From positions 41,014,539 to 41,078,538 of the forward strand of contig NC_065883.2 of the NCBI RefSeq assembly GCF_932274485.2: a stretch of 64,000 nucleotides of DNA, written 5' to 3'. This document shows, piece by piece, positions 1-10,640 of this stretch. The notes beneath the pieces were generated by a model. That model saw only the letters and a program-made list of their open reading frames with translations. It searched no databases and had not been told where the DNA came from. Positions within the stretch are counted from its first letter, which is position 1, and each line of letters begins with the position of its first letter. The translations under genes were made by a program, and so were the position numbers. Source of the DNA: Patella vulgata. Taxonomy: Eukaryota > Mollusca > Gastropoda > Patellidae.

Positions 1-1280
1 GGGTAGACATTAGCAGCGATAGAAATCAAAACAAAGCAAAGCATAGCCACTTGCAACATCGATTCTGATTGGTTAATCGAATGACTGACGTTATAGGGTC
101 ATATGTCGCTTATTTGACATCTGACGTGAACTCCCACTATAACTTTTTAGATCTACATGTAGTGTAGGCCATCGAAAGTATAAAAAACGAAATGAAATAT
201 AGATCTGTATTTTAATTAGATTGATTTTTGCTGGAAATGCTTTTTCGGTTTTGGGTCAATATTTTTAATGACAGAAATTTTTTTTTTAAAGCTTTTGTGA
301 AAATATACATAAAATGCTACCCAAAAAATTGCTTTTCAGTCATAATATCTGAGTGGCGTCATAAGCGGTATAGAATCGCTCGTACCATGGACCTTAAAAT
401 ATTATATGGTCCATGTTCGTACCAATTTTAAAACTGAAATCTGCGAATATTAGCCTGCTAAAACTTATAAAAATTGTAAAAATTTGAATGATAATATATA
501 AAATATTTATATCAGATAAAAAAGCAGGCTACATTTAGTCGAAATTAGCAAATTTCAGTCTATGGCCTTAATCGCGTGAATGGAAATCCCCAGAAACGTG
601 ACGTCAGAGCGGCATTTCTCGCTAGTCTCTCCAGTACATAAATGGTAATTGCACTTATGTTTCTATAACTTTTGAGTCAGATTATTTGCATATATTGGGA
701 TCGATATCAAAGTATTATAATAATGTCGCTAGTAATATAATGCAATGAAAAAGTAATCCAAAATCGCAGACTGAAAATCGGCTAAATTTCAGGCTTCCGA
801 TTTCAAGCTAATCGCTAAAGTCACGTGCGTGAAATGTTTTCCTTCGTGTGAGAATTGTCAAAATCGCATAGACATTGGGAAAAATGACAGTAACGAGAAG
901 AACCTTGAACAGGTCTCTATTTTATCCAGTATGCTCATGTACCATTATACTTTATTTACTCCAAACAATAATAATCATAATAATAATTAAAAGATTCTGG
1001 TCAAATTCAGCCAATCATGAGGTCGATTTATGAAACGGAAGTAAGGGAGTTATCTCCCTTTGTGAAAGAAAAGTAGCATTGGCACATGACCATTTTCCGT
1101 GAGAAATTTCCTCCCGTGCGGTCGTGAATCCATGAGTCTCACGGAAAAAACAGGTTATTTGACACATCTGGTTCATACACTAACTGAAATTTACCTAGAT
1201 AGCAATTGTAAACAAGCCACAAGTCATAATATTTACATAAATATTAGTAAACAGCAATTGTAAACAAGCTACAGGTCATA
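1..1280. other. Non-coding AT-rich stretch
   Basis: I see no exon with matching splice sites, no long open frame and no recognisable repeat here. The short open frames have no protein-like composition. Confidence 0.4.
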
Positions 1281-1532
1281 AAATGAAATAAAATGGGGTT
1301 CAACGTCCTACTGTTCTGCTCTGAACTGCACTAATGAAGACGAGCATACGTCATACAGTGTGCTATGAGGGAATTTTTGCCTGGACAGCGGCACTGTGGC
1401 CTACTCTTATATTGAATTCCAACAGTCAAGGGATCTTTTACTTGCACGCCAATGTGTACACGGAACCTCTGGTTTTCATCCCATCCGAACGACTAGATAG
1501 CTGTCTTACCCACTCAGCCATCGTGACCTCCT
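1281..1532 (-). mobile_element. tRNA-headed SINE, family 2 (degraded copy)
   Basis: Read on the minus strand this matches the full family-2 SINE at 61108-61484. The tail motif for ACGTTGAACCCCATTTTATTT lies at the left end, then the CATAGCACACTGTATGACGT block, and the tRNA-like head is reduced to a remnant at the right (GCCATCGTGACC side). Part of the middle and head is missing. It is non-coding; the short open frame across it is incidental. Confidence 0.75.
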
Positions 1533-1545
1533 ACAGGTTTTAAAA

Positions 1546-2239
1546 GTTACATACTTTAATTGTTAGTAGTAATTGATGATGTTATATATGAAGACCATAT
1601 TGTATGACAATTTGTGTTGTCGCCATCTTTTCCCTTATGTAATAAACCCCACTTTTCCAATTCACCAAATTGTCATTCATTTCTTCGCAGGTTTACTAAG
1701 AGATCATCACTTGACCCATCTTCAATAGAAGGCTTGATCTCGCTTTAACTACGTACATCTTATCAAGGCCTTCACTAATACCCTGCATATTGCGGCACTA
1801 ATTTCGATTGGGTACAAGCTCAACTTGTGAGCCTATCAGATTCCTTGATTGTTGGGAATACCAAGTCTCGCGCTTTAAAGCTAAAATGTCTACCTGTGAT
1901 AATCAAGTGGCAAAGTTCAAGGTTCATTCAATGTCAAGGTTTCCGTGGAGGTCGCGATGTCACAACCTCTGATTGGACGCTACTGCTCACGTGTCTGTAG
2001 ATAACATAGCTATAAGTTCGAGAATTGTGAAGTAAACAAGCAATGGCCAGATGTTGTGAAACTCGCAGTCGTTGCTTCAGGAACATGCACTTGACCCACC
2101 AAAGAGAGGTGAAGGGACTGCGGGCAACATTGACAATGAATTAGTTGAATCTGAAGATCTGTTTACATTTGTAACATTTGCAGCGTAAGTTCCCTTTGTT
2201 CGAGGATTTTGGTCATTCACAATTTTTATCTTTGCTTTT
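1546..2239. other. Unassigned non-coding DNA
   Basis: No gene or clear repeat boundary could be supported. It may hold decayed flanking sequence of the BEL/Pao remnant that begins to its right. Confidence 0.3.
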
Positions 2240-3180
2240 TATCTTTGTTAGATTGGGCAAGACTTCAAAATCGATCTTGAAGTAATTTTCTTAAGTTGTC
2301 TGGATATTCTAATATCTTCAGAGATTCAACGTGTTTAATAAGCATTGTAACATTCTGTAAGGAAAGTACCAAAGTCATCAAGAGCTTTCGGAAATTCAAT
2401 TCTTGATGGGTTGCCAACTGAGAGCTCTCTCACAATAGACATTGGCAATTGTATAAGGGTCACCATATCTTAATTTTAAGTTCTTTTAAGGCAGCCTTGT
2501 AGCCAACTTTAGCATCCAAAAAACTAAACACGGGAACACTCTTGTTTGGTTGACCGTAAGTAAATTGTTCAAGGTAATCGATACGCTCATCATCAGTAGT
2601 AGTGTAAAGAACTACCTTTGATTCAAACTGACGAAGAAACTTTTATACTCTAGAGGGTCTACTCCAAATTTCTTTTAGTCAACAGGTGGTCACTTGATAT
2701 TCTGTATCAGAATAGTTGCAGCTGGAATCAGTTGAGTTCTAGATGTAGGTTCAGTCACGGGTGGACGAGTAGCAGTATCAACATCCTTCAGCCTCGGAGA
2801 GATATGAGTAGCATTAGGATTCGGAAAGTCTAGTTGACTGCCTCGCTCAATTATATCATCAATGACCTTTGATTTAGCATTAACGATATCTATTGCTGTT
2901 TGCAATTCCAACTCTTCTTCCATAAGTTTCAGTTCAGATTTTTGTCTTTCAAGAGTTTGTTTTTCCTTAAGTTTCTTCTGCTTAATTTCTTGTTCGGCTC
3001 TTTATTGTGCTGTTTTAATTCTAATGGCAGAAATTGTAGATGATCCACTTTGTGATTTCTTTGTTTTATGTGATATACAGGTCGTATTCCTTCTTCAACA
3101 ACTGGAACTTCATGACTACCTTGAGGTAAGTTCATTTTAGATGCAAAGAGTTCTTCAAGATCTTCTTTGGACAAGAGTTA
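2240..3180 (-). mobile_element. Fossil BEL/Pao retrotransposon, gag part
   Basis: On the minus strand the conceptual peptides match the BEL/Pao Gag region: a lysine/glutamate-rich coiled-coil stretch at the 3' (right) side, then the conserved core with YLEQFT and GY.AAL.EL motifs followed by a Y-N-ALSW block (DUF1759-like). No LTRs, protease or polymerase were found next to it. It is an old, broken fragment with several breaks and is not a working gene. The family call is from remembered motifs. Confidence 0.7.
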
Positions 3181-3609
3181 GTAATATTTGTTGTGGACAT
3201 GTTGAAAATCTTGATATATTTTAAGCCATTTATGATGCAGCAACTTTATGGTCTTTGTATCTGTAGAATCTTGTATTGCTTTTATGTGATCCAGAAGTTT
3301 GCGACAATTTTCTTATTTTTCTATGTGTTATTGATGTTGGATTCACTTTAATCAAAAGTCAAGATAATGTTACAAATTTGGTTGAGGTCAAATACCAGTG
3401 AGTCAGTTTTAAGTTTAGAGGTAAAAGAATTAAGTAAAAAATAAAGTTTAAACTGCTTGTCTCAGATGCATTATATAATTCTCCAATAATATTGTACTTA
3501 GAATGAATAGAGGTACAAACAAATTATGGAAAATGACCCTCAAATTTAATATATTTTCCAGAGTGGAATTGTTTAAAATGCCATATGTATATGTAACCTC
3601 TCAATAGAT
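3181..3609. other. Unassigned non-coding DNA
   Basis: AT-rich sequence between the BEL/Pao remnant and an inverted repeat arm. Nothing recognisable. Confidence 0.3.
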
Positions 3610-4374
3610 ACATTGTTTCCAATTCGTGTTTCCATAGACCAAGATATAGTCCATGTGACGGACAGATTTTCATTACCAATTTGATGAATAAATTTAACCA
3701 TGATTTTCAGTTAGCCTTAGGTCTAAAGTGTCCAAAATTGGTTGATGGACATCCGGGTCACTTTGCCAAATATGAGTTTGGCGGCCATCTTTAAAAATGG
3801 CCGCCATTTTTTAATTTGAAATAGTGTAAGTCAGGGAAACCTCCACAACTCCTCAACAGGTTCACCTACGGATATGTAATATGGCTCAAAATGTTCATAA
3901 TACAATTCTAAATCTGCTGGTATATGATTCATGTTGTTTAATCAATGCTTTCGGTTTCAACATAAAAGATTAATCTGAAAACAGCAATATTTTCGGGGGT
4001 TTTTCATGATGTCTGTTCATAAGTTTACTTAAAAAAATCTTGTTCAGACCCATATAAGCCAAATTATCTATTTGGTCAACTAAAGTGATTTACTAGATAT
4101 CAGAAACATTGATCATAAAAAATAATCTCTAATATGAGTGCCCCAAATCCAAGATGGCAGAAATTCAAAATGGCGGCCAAAAGTTGCTCAAATGGCCAAT
4201 TTGTCAGATAATAGTTATTTCACAGTTTGATATTACATGTAATATCCAATTGAATGGGATTACTGAACTTAAAATGAACCAAAACACAGAGTGTTGAATA
4301 TTCAAAAAGGCGGCCAGAATTTCCGTAAAATGATCGATTTTCTGTTTGATGTAGCTTGTAATATGTCTTTTATA
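3610..4374 (-). repeat. Dispersed repeat with GGCGGCCATCTT motifs, left copy
   Basis: This segment is an inverted partner of 9440-10640. The block with AACCATGATTTTCAGTTAGCC, the CACTTTGCCAAAT.TG block and the motif pair around 3780-3815 all recur in reverse complement near 10440-10560. It contains several AAGATGGC/AAAATGGCGGCC words. No coding capacity was recognised. It probably represents an unnamed transposable element family. Confidence 0.65.
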
Positions 4375-4650
4375 AGCAAATAACACACTATTTATGGATA
4401 ACAATTACTATAGTTTATTTCACTGCGACCTTTCAACAAGATTTCACAAGTCGTTATCATGTTTTTACTGTTATGGCCTATTGCTCGTGGTTCATTATAC
4501 CGCTTAAATAATTGTTTGATCTTTTATTCTTGTGCTTATCTATACCAATTACAGTTTATACCTGTCTATGTGCATTTGTTTATCTAACGGCTTGGGACAG
4601 TTGCCCATACTAGCTGATTTTGCATCCCATTGGAGGGTCCACACTGCTCT

Positions 4651-4651
<1 letters not shown>

Positions 4652-4691
<40 letters not shown>
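4652..4691. repeat. (TA)n microsatellite
   Basis: About 20 uninterrupted TA units. The tyrosine-isoleucine open frames seen on both strands here come from this repeat and are not genes. Confidence 0.95.
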
Positions 4692-4739
4692 CACCATATT
4701 CTTTTCATTTTATTGTCCCTCGCCTTTCGAAGAACGCAG

Positions 4740-5560
4740 AGGACTATTAAAATGGGTTCGTCTGTCCGTCTGTCACACTTTTTGCGACACAATAACTCTC
4801 TTTCTAATTGAGATAGAATGTTCAAACTTGGTGTAGGTGTTTATTAGGCCAATGCCTTGATGGAGTTCGAAGATGAGAATTTTTTGCTTAGGGTAAGCAG
4901 AGATAAGCAATTTGATTGGTTGATGTTTTGGGACACGATAGTACTTTAGTTCTAATTAAGTGAGAGTGATAAAACTTGGTGTATAGTTTCATTACATCAA
5001 AACCTTGACTAAGTTCGATAATGAGCATTTTCTGCTCAGGGTAAGAAGAACGATAAGCAATTTGATTGGCCGAGACTTTAGAACACAATAACTCTCATTC
5101 TAATTGAGGTAGAATGTTCAAACTGGGTGTAGGCGTTCATTAGGTGAATGCCTTGATGGAGTTCGATGACGAACATTGTCTGTTTAGGGTAAACAGAGAT
5201 AAGCTATCTCATTGGTTGATGCTTTGGGGCACGATAACTTTGGTTATAATGAAGTCAGGGCGATATTAGCTTGACTAAGTTCGATCGTGAGAATTTTCTG
5301 CTTAGGCCAAAGAGCGATAAGCAATTTGATTGGTGAAGACTTTGGAACACAATAACTCTGCTTTTAATTGGGGTAGAATGTTGAAACTTGATGTAAATGT
5401 TCATTAGGTGAATGTCTTGACTCAGTTCAGTAATTAACATTTCGGGCTAAAGCTAAGCAGAGCTAAGCAATTTCATTGATCGATGCTTTGAGACAAGATA
5501 ACTTTGATTCTATCTGATAGAGAGTGATGAAACTTGGTGTATAGTTGATAATCAGTTTGA
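4740..5560 (+). repeat. D-module tandem array
   Basis: After a GTCTGTCCGTCTGTC-rich lead, modules of about 148 bp follow one another. Each has ACAATAACTCT, TTCTAATT, GAATGTTCAAACTTGGTGTA, CTTGATGGAGTTCGA, a GAG.ATTTTCTGCTTAGGGTAA block and AAGCAATTTGATTGG. Two slightly different module types alternate. Other arrays of the same family lie at 12840-13105 and, reversed, at 45560-46200. Confidence 0.85.
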
Positions 5561-5766
5561 TTGCTCGATATTTTTGAAAAAAATAAATGTGCGATTAATT
5601 AATATTGGTCATCTATTTATTTAGGGATTTGGACGGGGACATCAGCCTCACTGTTGGCTTGTTTCTTAATGTTATATGCTTGATAAGGACTTGTGAAATC
5701 TTGTTGAAACGTCGCAGTGAAATAAACTATAGAAATTGTTATCCGTAAATAGTGTGTTATTTGATT

Positions 5767-6700
5767 ATGCTTCAATTACTATATGCCTGACCCATGACCC
5801 ACCTACAATGCCCAACTAGTCTTATGCGGGACATATTGTGATCAATGGCCAACTGAATGCAGGCGCTGATTGGGCCATGCGATCGCCCGAAGGGCCGGTC
5901 GGACAAAAAATGAAAAAAATAATTTTGTCCAATTCGTCTAAAAAACCGGCCATGGAGCGACGATGATCATGTTGTATGTGGCCGGTGGCCTTAACGGGCC
6001 GCCACGCCATCACTGGAGTCTGGAATGGGCTGGTATAATAGACTTTCTGGGCCGGGTGTGCTGGGCGTGGGTCGGAATTCGGAATCATGCAATGAGGATT
6101 TCGAATCCCATCATAGGAGGAATCAACTAGCGCTCCCGGCAACAAAAATGGGACATTTTACAATGAAAATATTCCTACTTTACTTATTCAATATTCCTAA
6201 CTGGTTAATCAAATGGTCAAAATTTTTTCAACTAGTCCCATTTTTAACCAGTTAAATTCTCTTGACTCCGACGATACAATGATAATACGTTAATTAATAA
6301 TATGACGATATGATAATTTCACAGGTTGATGGTTGTAAATTGCTTGTAGATCGGGCTTTTGGCCTAAATTAATCGATTTATAAGATATATTATTTGACAA
6401 AGATTATAATCAGATATGCCACAAAATCGCATATTTGGGGTTCATTTTTCAAATTTTTCCAGCGGGAGAGCCCCCGGAACCCCCGTCCGTGCTCCGCGGT
6501 CAGTAAAAGGGGCAGCTCCGACACGGGAGCCCGGGTCGGTTCCCGGCCCCAATCCGCCCCTGACTGAAAGTGTACCACTATATTTATGCCTGATCTTGCT
6601 TGACCCATTACTCACCTAAGAGTGTCCATAATTTTAATGCGTAACCTACAGTTCCCCCCATTTTTATGCACGATCTAGTCTGACCCACCTAGCAATTTTT
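5767..6700. other. Non-coding DNA with a hAT-like end and a GC-rich block
   Basis: GC-rich patches occur at about 5860-6110 and 6465-6565. The sequence ATCCGCCCCTG at about 6555-6566 resembles the right end of hAT elements such as the one at 52363-54610, but no matching left end was found. The open frames through the GC-rich patches do not look like proteins. Confidence 0.35.
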
Positions 6701-6711
6701 ATGTGTGGCTT

Positions 6712-6897
6712 AGGTTTTTTTTCGGTAATTAGTGTTGTTTTTTCGTTATTTATTGATTTTTCGATATTTTGGGTTTTTCGAATTTTTTCGGTAATTAGTA
6801 TCAAAAAGTTTTTTCGGTATTTATCACTATTTCCGTATTTTGTCTGCATTTTTCGGTACTTTTCAGATTTTTATCTCGGTACTTTTCGCATTTTTTA
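6712..6897. repeat. T-rich TTTTTCGGTA low-complexity repeat
   Basis: The words TTTTTCGGTA and TTTTTCG.T recur irregularly. The hydrophobic open frame across it is a product of T-rich composition. Confidence 0.7.
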
Positions 6898-6935
6898 GTT
6901 ATATGGTACAACTGCACCGGTTTTTCATCAAAGAC

Positions 6936-7080
6936 TCTATGACTGGCAACTTTTGTGGTATAGTCTAGATATCGTATCGACAGATCCATTTCACAACAAG
7001 TTGAAAGTTTAAAAAGAATCGTTGCGAAGATAATTTGAAATGCATTTACGACTAGGCATCACAAAAATAATGTCGACCAA
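6936..7080 (+). repeat. Inverted-repeat arm, left of Tc1
   Basis: This arm matches 8775-8980 in reverse complement: TGCCAG...TTTTGTGGTAT, AAGTT.AAAGTTTAAAAA and AATTTGAAATGCATTTACGA pair across the Tc1 element. The arms are clearly diverged, so the palindrome is older than the Tc1 copy lying between them. Confidence 0.7.
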
Positions 7081-7112
7081 TTTCCTCTTTCGCTTTAGGC
7101 AGGCCTATGATA

Positions 7113-7146
7113 TACTATTCAAAAAAAGTAGGGGATATTTGATTTT
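7113..7146 (+). repeat. Tc1 left terminal inverted repeat
   Basis: 34 bp, apparently identical to the complement of 8610-8643. Tc1 transposase binding is expected within such repeats. Confidence 0.93.
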
Positions 7147-7407
7147 GGGGGCATAATACTAAAATATGCAAATGACTACGAAAAAAGTCACTATAGAACC
7201 TAACAGAAGAAACATTTCCAGTTACATGTGACGCCCAAACGCACCAATAGCTACCGCATGGAATGCAGGTGATGCTTGGGATCATCATGGGGGTCCAACC
7301 CAAGATTTGCACGACTCTGATTTTGAATGTTACAGTCATTGTGGCATTGAATTCCAGGGTGGAAACATCAGTTTAATTGTTTTAGTGACCAGAAAACAAA
7401 TTTTGAT

Positions 7408-8427
7408 ATGCGTCGGCTTACCCAAAATGAAAGGTTATGTGCCCTTGGCATGCTACAGATCGGCACAACACAGGCGGTTGTGGCGCGGACGATGAATGTT
7501 TCTCAGTCTGTCATAAGCAGGCTATGGTCCAGATACCGTGATACACAATCTGTACAGGACAGACCACGCTCAGGTCGACCAAGGGCGACAACTCAAGCCC
7601 AGGATCGATTTATCCGTACCTTGGCCTTGAGAAATCGTGTCATCACAGCAAATCAGATCAGCGCTCGTCTTCAAACAGACACTGGTGTGAGAGTGAGTGG
7701 CCAGACGATTCGGAATCGACTGCATAGGGGTCACCTTCGCGCCCGACGTCCTCGCGTGATCCCTTGTTTGAGAGATCATCACATTCAGGCAAGACGTCGT
7801 TGGTGTAGGGATCGTCAACACTGGGATAATCGACGCTGGAGCAATGTGATGTTTTCAGATGAGTCAAGGTTCACTGTTGATTTTTTGGACAGACGTAGGA
7901 GGGTGTGGCGTCGTCGAAACGAGCGCTTCCAAGACGTTAACGTCATCAGACATGATCGATTTGGGGGTGGTTCTGTTATGGTGTGGGGAGGCATCACTGT
8001 TGCTGGAAGAACGGCTTTACATGTTGTTGCAGGGCGTGTTACAGGCCAGTACTACCGGGACAACATCTTGGCAGTCCATGTTGTGCCGTTCGCACGACGT
8101 CATGGCCGCCGTTTCATCTTCCAGGATGACAACGCAAGATGTCACAGGGCCAGGATCGTTACAGGTTACCTCCAACAACAGAACATCACCACATTACCTT
8201 GGCCAGCACTGAGTCCCGACCTCTCCCCCATCGAGCATGTCTGGGACATGCTTGGACAGAGGTTACGTCAACGTCAACAACATCCTGCCAATGTCCAAGA
8301 ACTTGCTGCTGCGTTGCAACAGGAATGGGACAATCTGGACCAAAATGACCTTAGACGTCTCATTAGGAGTATGCCACGTCGGATCAATGCTTGTTTGGCA
8401 AACAGAGGAGGATTTACCCGTTACTGA
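7408..8427 (+). CDS. Tc1-family transposase
   Basis: A 339-residue DDE transposase that would cut and paste its own element at TA sites in the nucleus. The N-terminal half has a paired-like double helix-turn-helix (about residues 5-50 and 65-115) joined by a GRPR hook. The catalytic core shows the first aspartate in FSDESRF, the second in FQDDNARCH and the glutamate in LSPIEHVWD. Exactly 34 residues separate the last two, giving the DD34E signature of Tc1. WPALSPDLSPIE is a hallmark stretch. The length is normal for the family (about 340). The ATG lies 295 bp inside the left terminal repeat, and the TGA precedes the right repeat by about 180 bp. No interruption is seen, so the copy could be active. 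Confidence 0.95.
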   Translation: MRRLTQNERLCALGMLQIGTTQAVVARTMNVSQSVISRLWSRYRDTQSVQDRPRSGRPRATTQAQDRFIRTLALRNRVITANQISARLQTDTGVRVSGQTIRNRLHRGHLRARRPRVIPCLRDHHIQARRRWCRDRQHWDNRRWSNVMFSDESRFTVDFLDRRRRVWRRRNERFQDVNVIRHDRFGGGSVMVWGGITVAGRTALHVVAGRVTGQYYRDNILAVHVVPFARRHGRRFIFQDDNARCHRARIVTGYLQQQNITTLPWPALSPDLSPIEHVWDMLGQRLRQRQQHPANVQELAAALQQEWDNLDQNDLRRLIRSMPRRINACLANRGGFTRY

Positions 8428-8609
8428 CTTGGTTGTGATGCTGTGGTAACTTTGCTGTTTGACCCCGGGTATCATTTTACCCTTATAATGGTCAGTCTGT
8501 GCCTTACTTAGTCTAACGATCATTTGGAATAAATCGATGAATGTGAACTTCATTTCATTTTGTCATTTGTTTCTTCGTCAGTTTCATTAGGTGACTTTAA
8601 TAACACTTA

Positions 8610-8643
8610 AAAATCAAATATCCCCTACTTTTTTTGAATAGTA
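8610..8643 (-). repeat. Tc1 right terminal inverted repeat
   Basis: 34-bp complement of the left terminal repeat, followed by the TA duplication. Confidence 0.93.
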
Positions 8644-8645
8644 TA

Positions 8646-8802
8646 TTAAAATGATATCATCATTGTCGCTGCCGAGATCTCCTGTTTCTACTTGTACTTT
8701 GGCTAGTGTACATTGCTGAAGAAAAACAGTAGCTGCGATTGTCAGAGTAATTCCAATGAGGTGGATGGTTGTGACATTAACAAAGAGGAAATCGTGAGCC
8801 AT
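8646..8802 (-). CDS. Possible small exon or open frame beside Tc1 (unrecognised)
   Basis: On the minus strand an ATG in a good context (GCCATGG) opens a frame with a hydrophobic stretch (TTIHLIGITLTIAATVFL), then an acidic tail. It runs into the Tc1 element, so the original 3' part is displaced or lost. The ATG region is conserved in the opposite inverted arm at about 7060-7075, where a related start with FLF is seen. I do not recognise a family. It may be part of the inverted repeat element rather than a gene. Confidence 0.2.
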
Positions 8803-8980
8803 GGCTTTTGGGATACCTAGTCGTAAATGTATTTCAAATTATCTCTGTAATTATCATTTTTAAACTTAGAACTTGTGAAATACACTTTACACTTTCACAA
8901 TTTACAAATATGAATCCATGATACCATCTGTCTAGAATCTAGATGATACCACAAAAGGCTGCCAGACTCTTTAAAGTAAA
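8775..8980 (-). repeat. Inverted-repeat arm, right of Tc1
   Basis: Pairs with 6936-7080. It contains GGGATACCTAGTCGTAAATG, facing the left arm's CGACTAGGCATC. Confidence 0.7.
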
Positions 8981-9009
8981 AATCTATCACATTACGATTT
9001 GTGGACCAG

Positions 9010-9170
9010 AAATAAAATGCAATGTGGGTTAACGTCCTACTGTTCTAACTTGGTCAATGAAGATGGCTATTTGTCATACAGTGTGAAATGAGGACAAATT
9101 TGCCCAGACACAGGGATCAAATTCCGGACCTTGTTGAGCCTTACCCACTGAGCCACTATTTCGGCCCATT
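9010..9170 (-). mobile_element. tRNA-headed SINE, family 2 (partial)
   Basis: The tail side (GGGTTAACGTCCTACTGTTC) is at the left, then CATACAGTGTG, and the head remnant CCCACTGAGCCACTATTTCGG lies at the right. It has a large internal deletion relative to the copy at 61108. Confidence 0.7.
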
Positions 9171-9439
9171 TGTGAACAAACAGAATAGGTAATTCTTAAC
9201 AACTAGATATATTTGCAAAGATATATTAAAATTCCATACAGCTTTGCTGGAATAATATTAAATCTTGTTTTCTGATTTATGAGATCTAGTATAATTAATT
9301 CCATCCTCCCCTAAAAAACTACTACACAATTTTATAATAAGCAAAGCCAATAGAAAGACTGACAATTGTCCCGTTTTGTTCTTAAGCAATCATCTACGAT
9401 ATTAAAAATCTATTTTGGGGGCAATCATCTACCTTATCC

Positions 9440-10640
9440 AAAATCTATTTTTGAGGTAATATTTAAGTTTAGTGATCCTGAAAACCCCATAAAGGACATA
9501 TTACAAGCCGTACAAAACAGAAAAATGACGATTATCTGAAAAATCATTCATTTTAGGGAAAATCTTGCCGCCATCTTGGATTTTAGCCATCTTGGATTTT
9601 GGAAACCCTTTTTTTAGAGGTTGTATTTATGGTCTGTGACATCGAAAAACCCCTAAGCGGCATATTACAGGGCATATCAAACTGTAAAATAACGATTATC
9701 CGAGGCATCGATCAAATTTTGACTGCCATTTTGAATTTTCGCCATCTTGGATTTTGGGAAACTAATTTTATAGATCAATTCAAAGTACAATGACTACGGA
9801 AACCCTATATATGATATATCACAAGTCTTGCTTTGCGTGATACCCATCCATCCTAACAAGAAATTCATTTTTCGTCAAATTTTGGCGGCCATTTTGGAAA
9901 TCGGACGGATTCAACCGAAAATGACGTCACAGAAGTGACATAATATCAAAATCGTCTTCAGTGACAAATTTTTCTTCAGAAACAACCGGTCCCCAAATAT
10001 CGTTGCGACAACCCTAAATAAACGTTCACATGGTTAGTACCCTAACTCGCCGAGGCTCAACATTTTAAAATTGACAGTCTACTCAAGACTTTTGTTGAGT
10101 TTCCGACCACCGCAGCTGTACAGAATGGGTCACTGGGCGTATTTATTTATGCCAAATGAATAACTTAAGAAGACCACACACAAAATTTGGCTAAATTTAC
10201 CCTGAACATGATTTGGTAGTGAACTTATAAAATAAATCTTGAAAAAAAATGCCAAAACGTTGTTTTTTTCAGAATAATCTGTTGATTTGGAAAATATATG
10301 ATTCATTCACCAACATGTGTCATATAACAGCAGCTGTAGAATGTTATTGCGAACATTTTGAGCCATATTCCATATCAATAGGTCAATCTGTGAAAGAGTT
10401 ATGAAGGTTTCCTTGACGCGCTCAATTGCAATGAAAAAACGGCGGCCATTTTTAAAGATGGCCACCAAAATGGCATTTAGCAAAGTGAACCAGAAGTCCA
10501 TCAGCCAAATTTGAACACTTCGGGCACCAGGCTAACTGAAAATCATGGTTGAATTTATTCATCAAATTGGTAATGATACTCCGAAATCCGAGGTCTGTCA
10601 CATGGACTAATAGCAATCTGCTTCCATAGTAATTGTTCAA
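9440..10640 (+). repeat. Dispersed repeat with GCCGCCATCTTGG motifs, right copy
   Basis: Reverse partner of 3610-4374. It holds semi-tandem units with CATATTACA..GC and GCC.CCATCTTGGATTTT at about 9565-9600 and 9720-9760. Further blocks shared with the left copy include CATCAAATTGGTAATGAT and AACTGAAAATCATGGTT. No coding sequence was recognised. Confidence 0.65.

Larger units (their letters stand above)
4375..5766. mobile_element. Element with ~85-bp inverted ends enclosing a D-module array
   Basis: The left end (4380-4463; AAATAACACACTATTTA then GGATAACAAT) is repeated in inverted form at about 5677-5761 with only a few differences. Between the arms lie a TA microsatellite and a tandem array of D modules. 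This looks like a foldback or MITE-type DNA transposon with no coding sequence. Its target duplication is not clear. Confidence 0.6.
7111..8645 (+). mobile_element. Complete Tc1-family DNA transposon
   Basis: The element runs 7113-8643 (1531 bp) and is flanked by the TA target duplication at 7111-7112 and 8644-8645. Its 34-bp terminal inverted repeats (7113-7146 and 8610-8643, starting TACTATTCAAAAAAAGTAGG) look identical. One uninterrupted transposase gene lies between them. Perfect ends plus an open frame suggest a recent insertion. It sits between the arms of an older inverted repeat. Confidence 0.95.

Noticed and set aside
4532-4836. Open frames with tyrosine-isoleucine runs on both strands
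   Set aside because: Produced by the TA microsatellite.
7570-7997. Minus-strand open frames inside the Tc1 element
   Set aside because: Shadows of the transposase gene.
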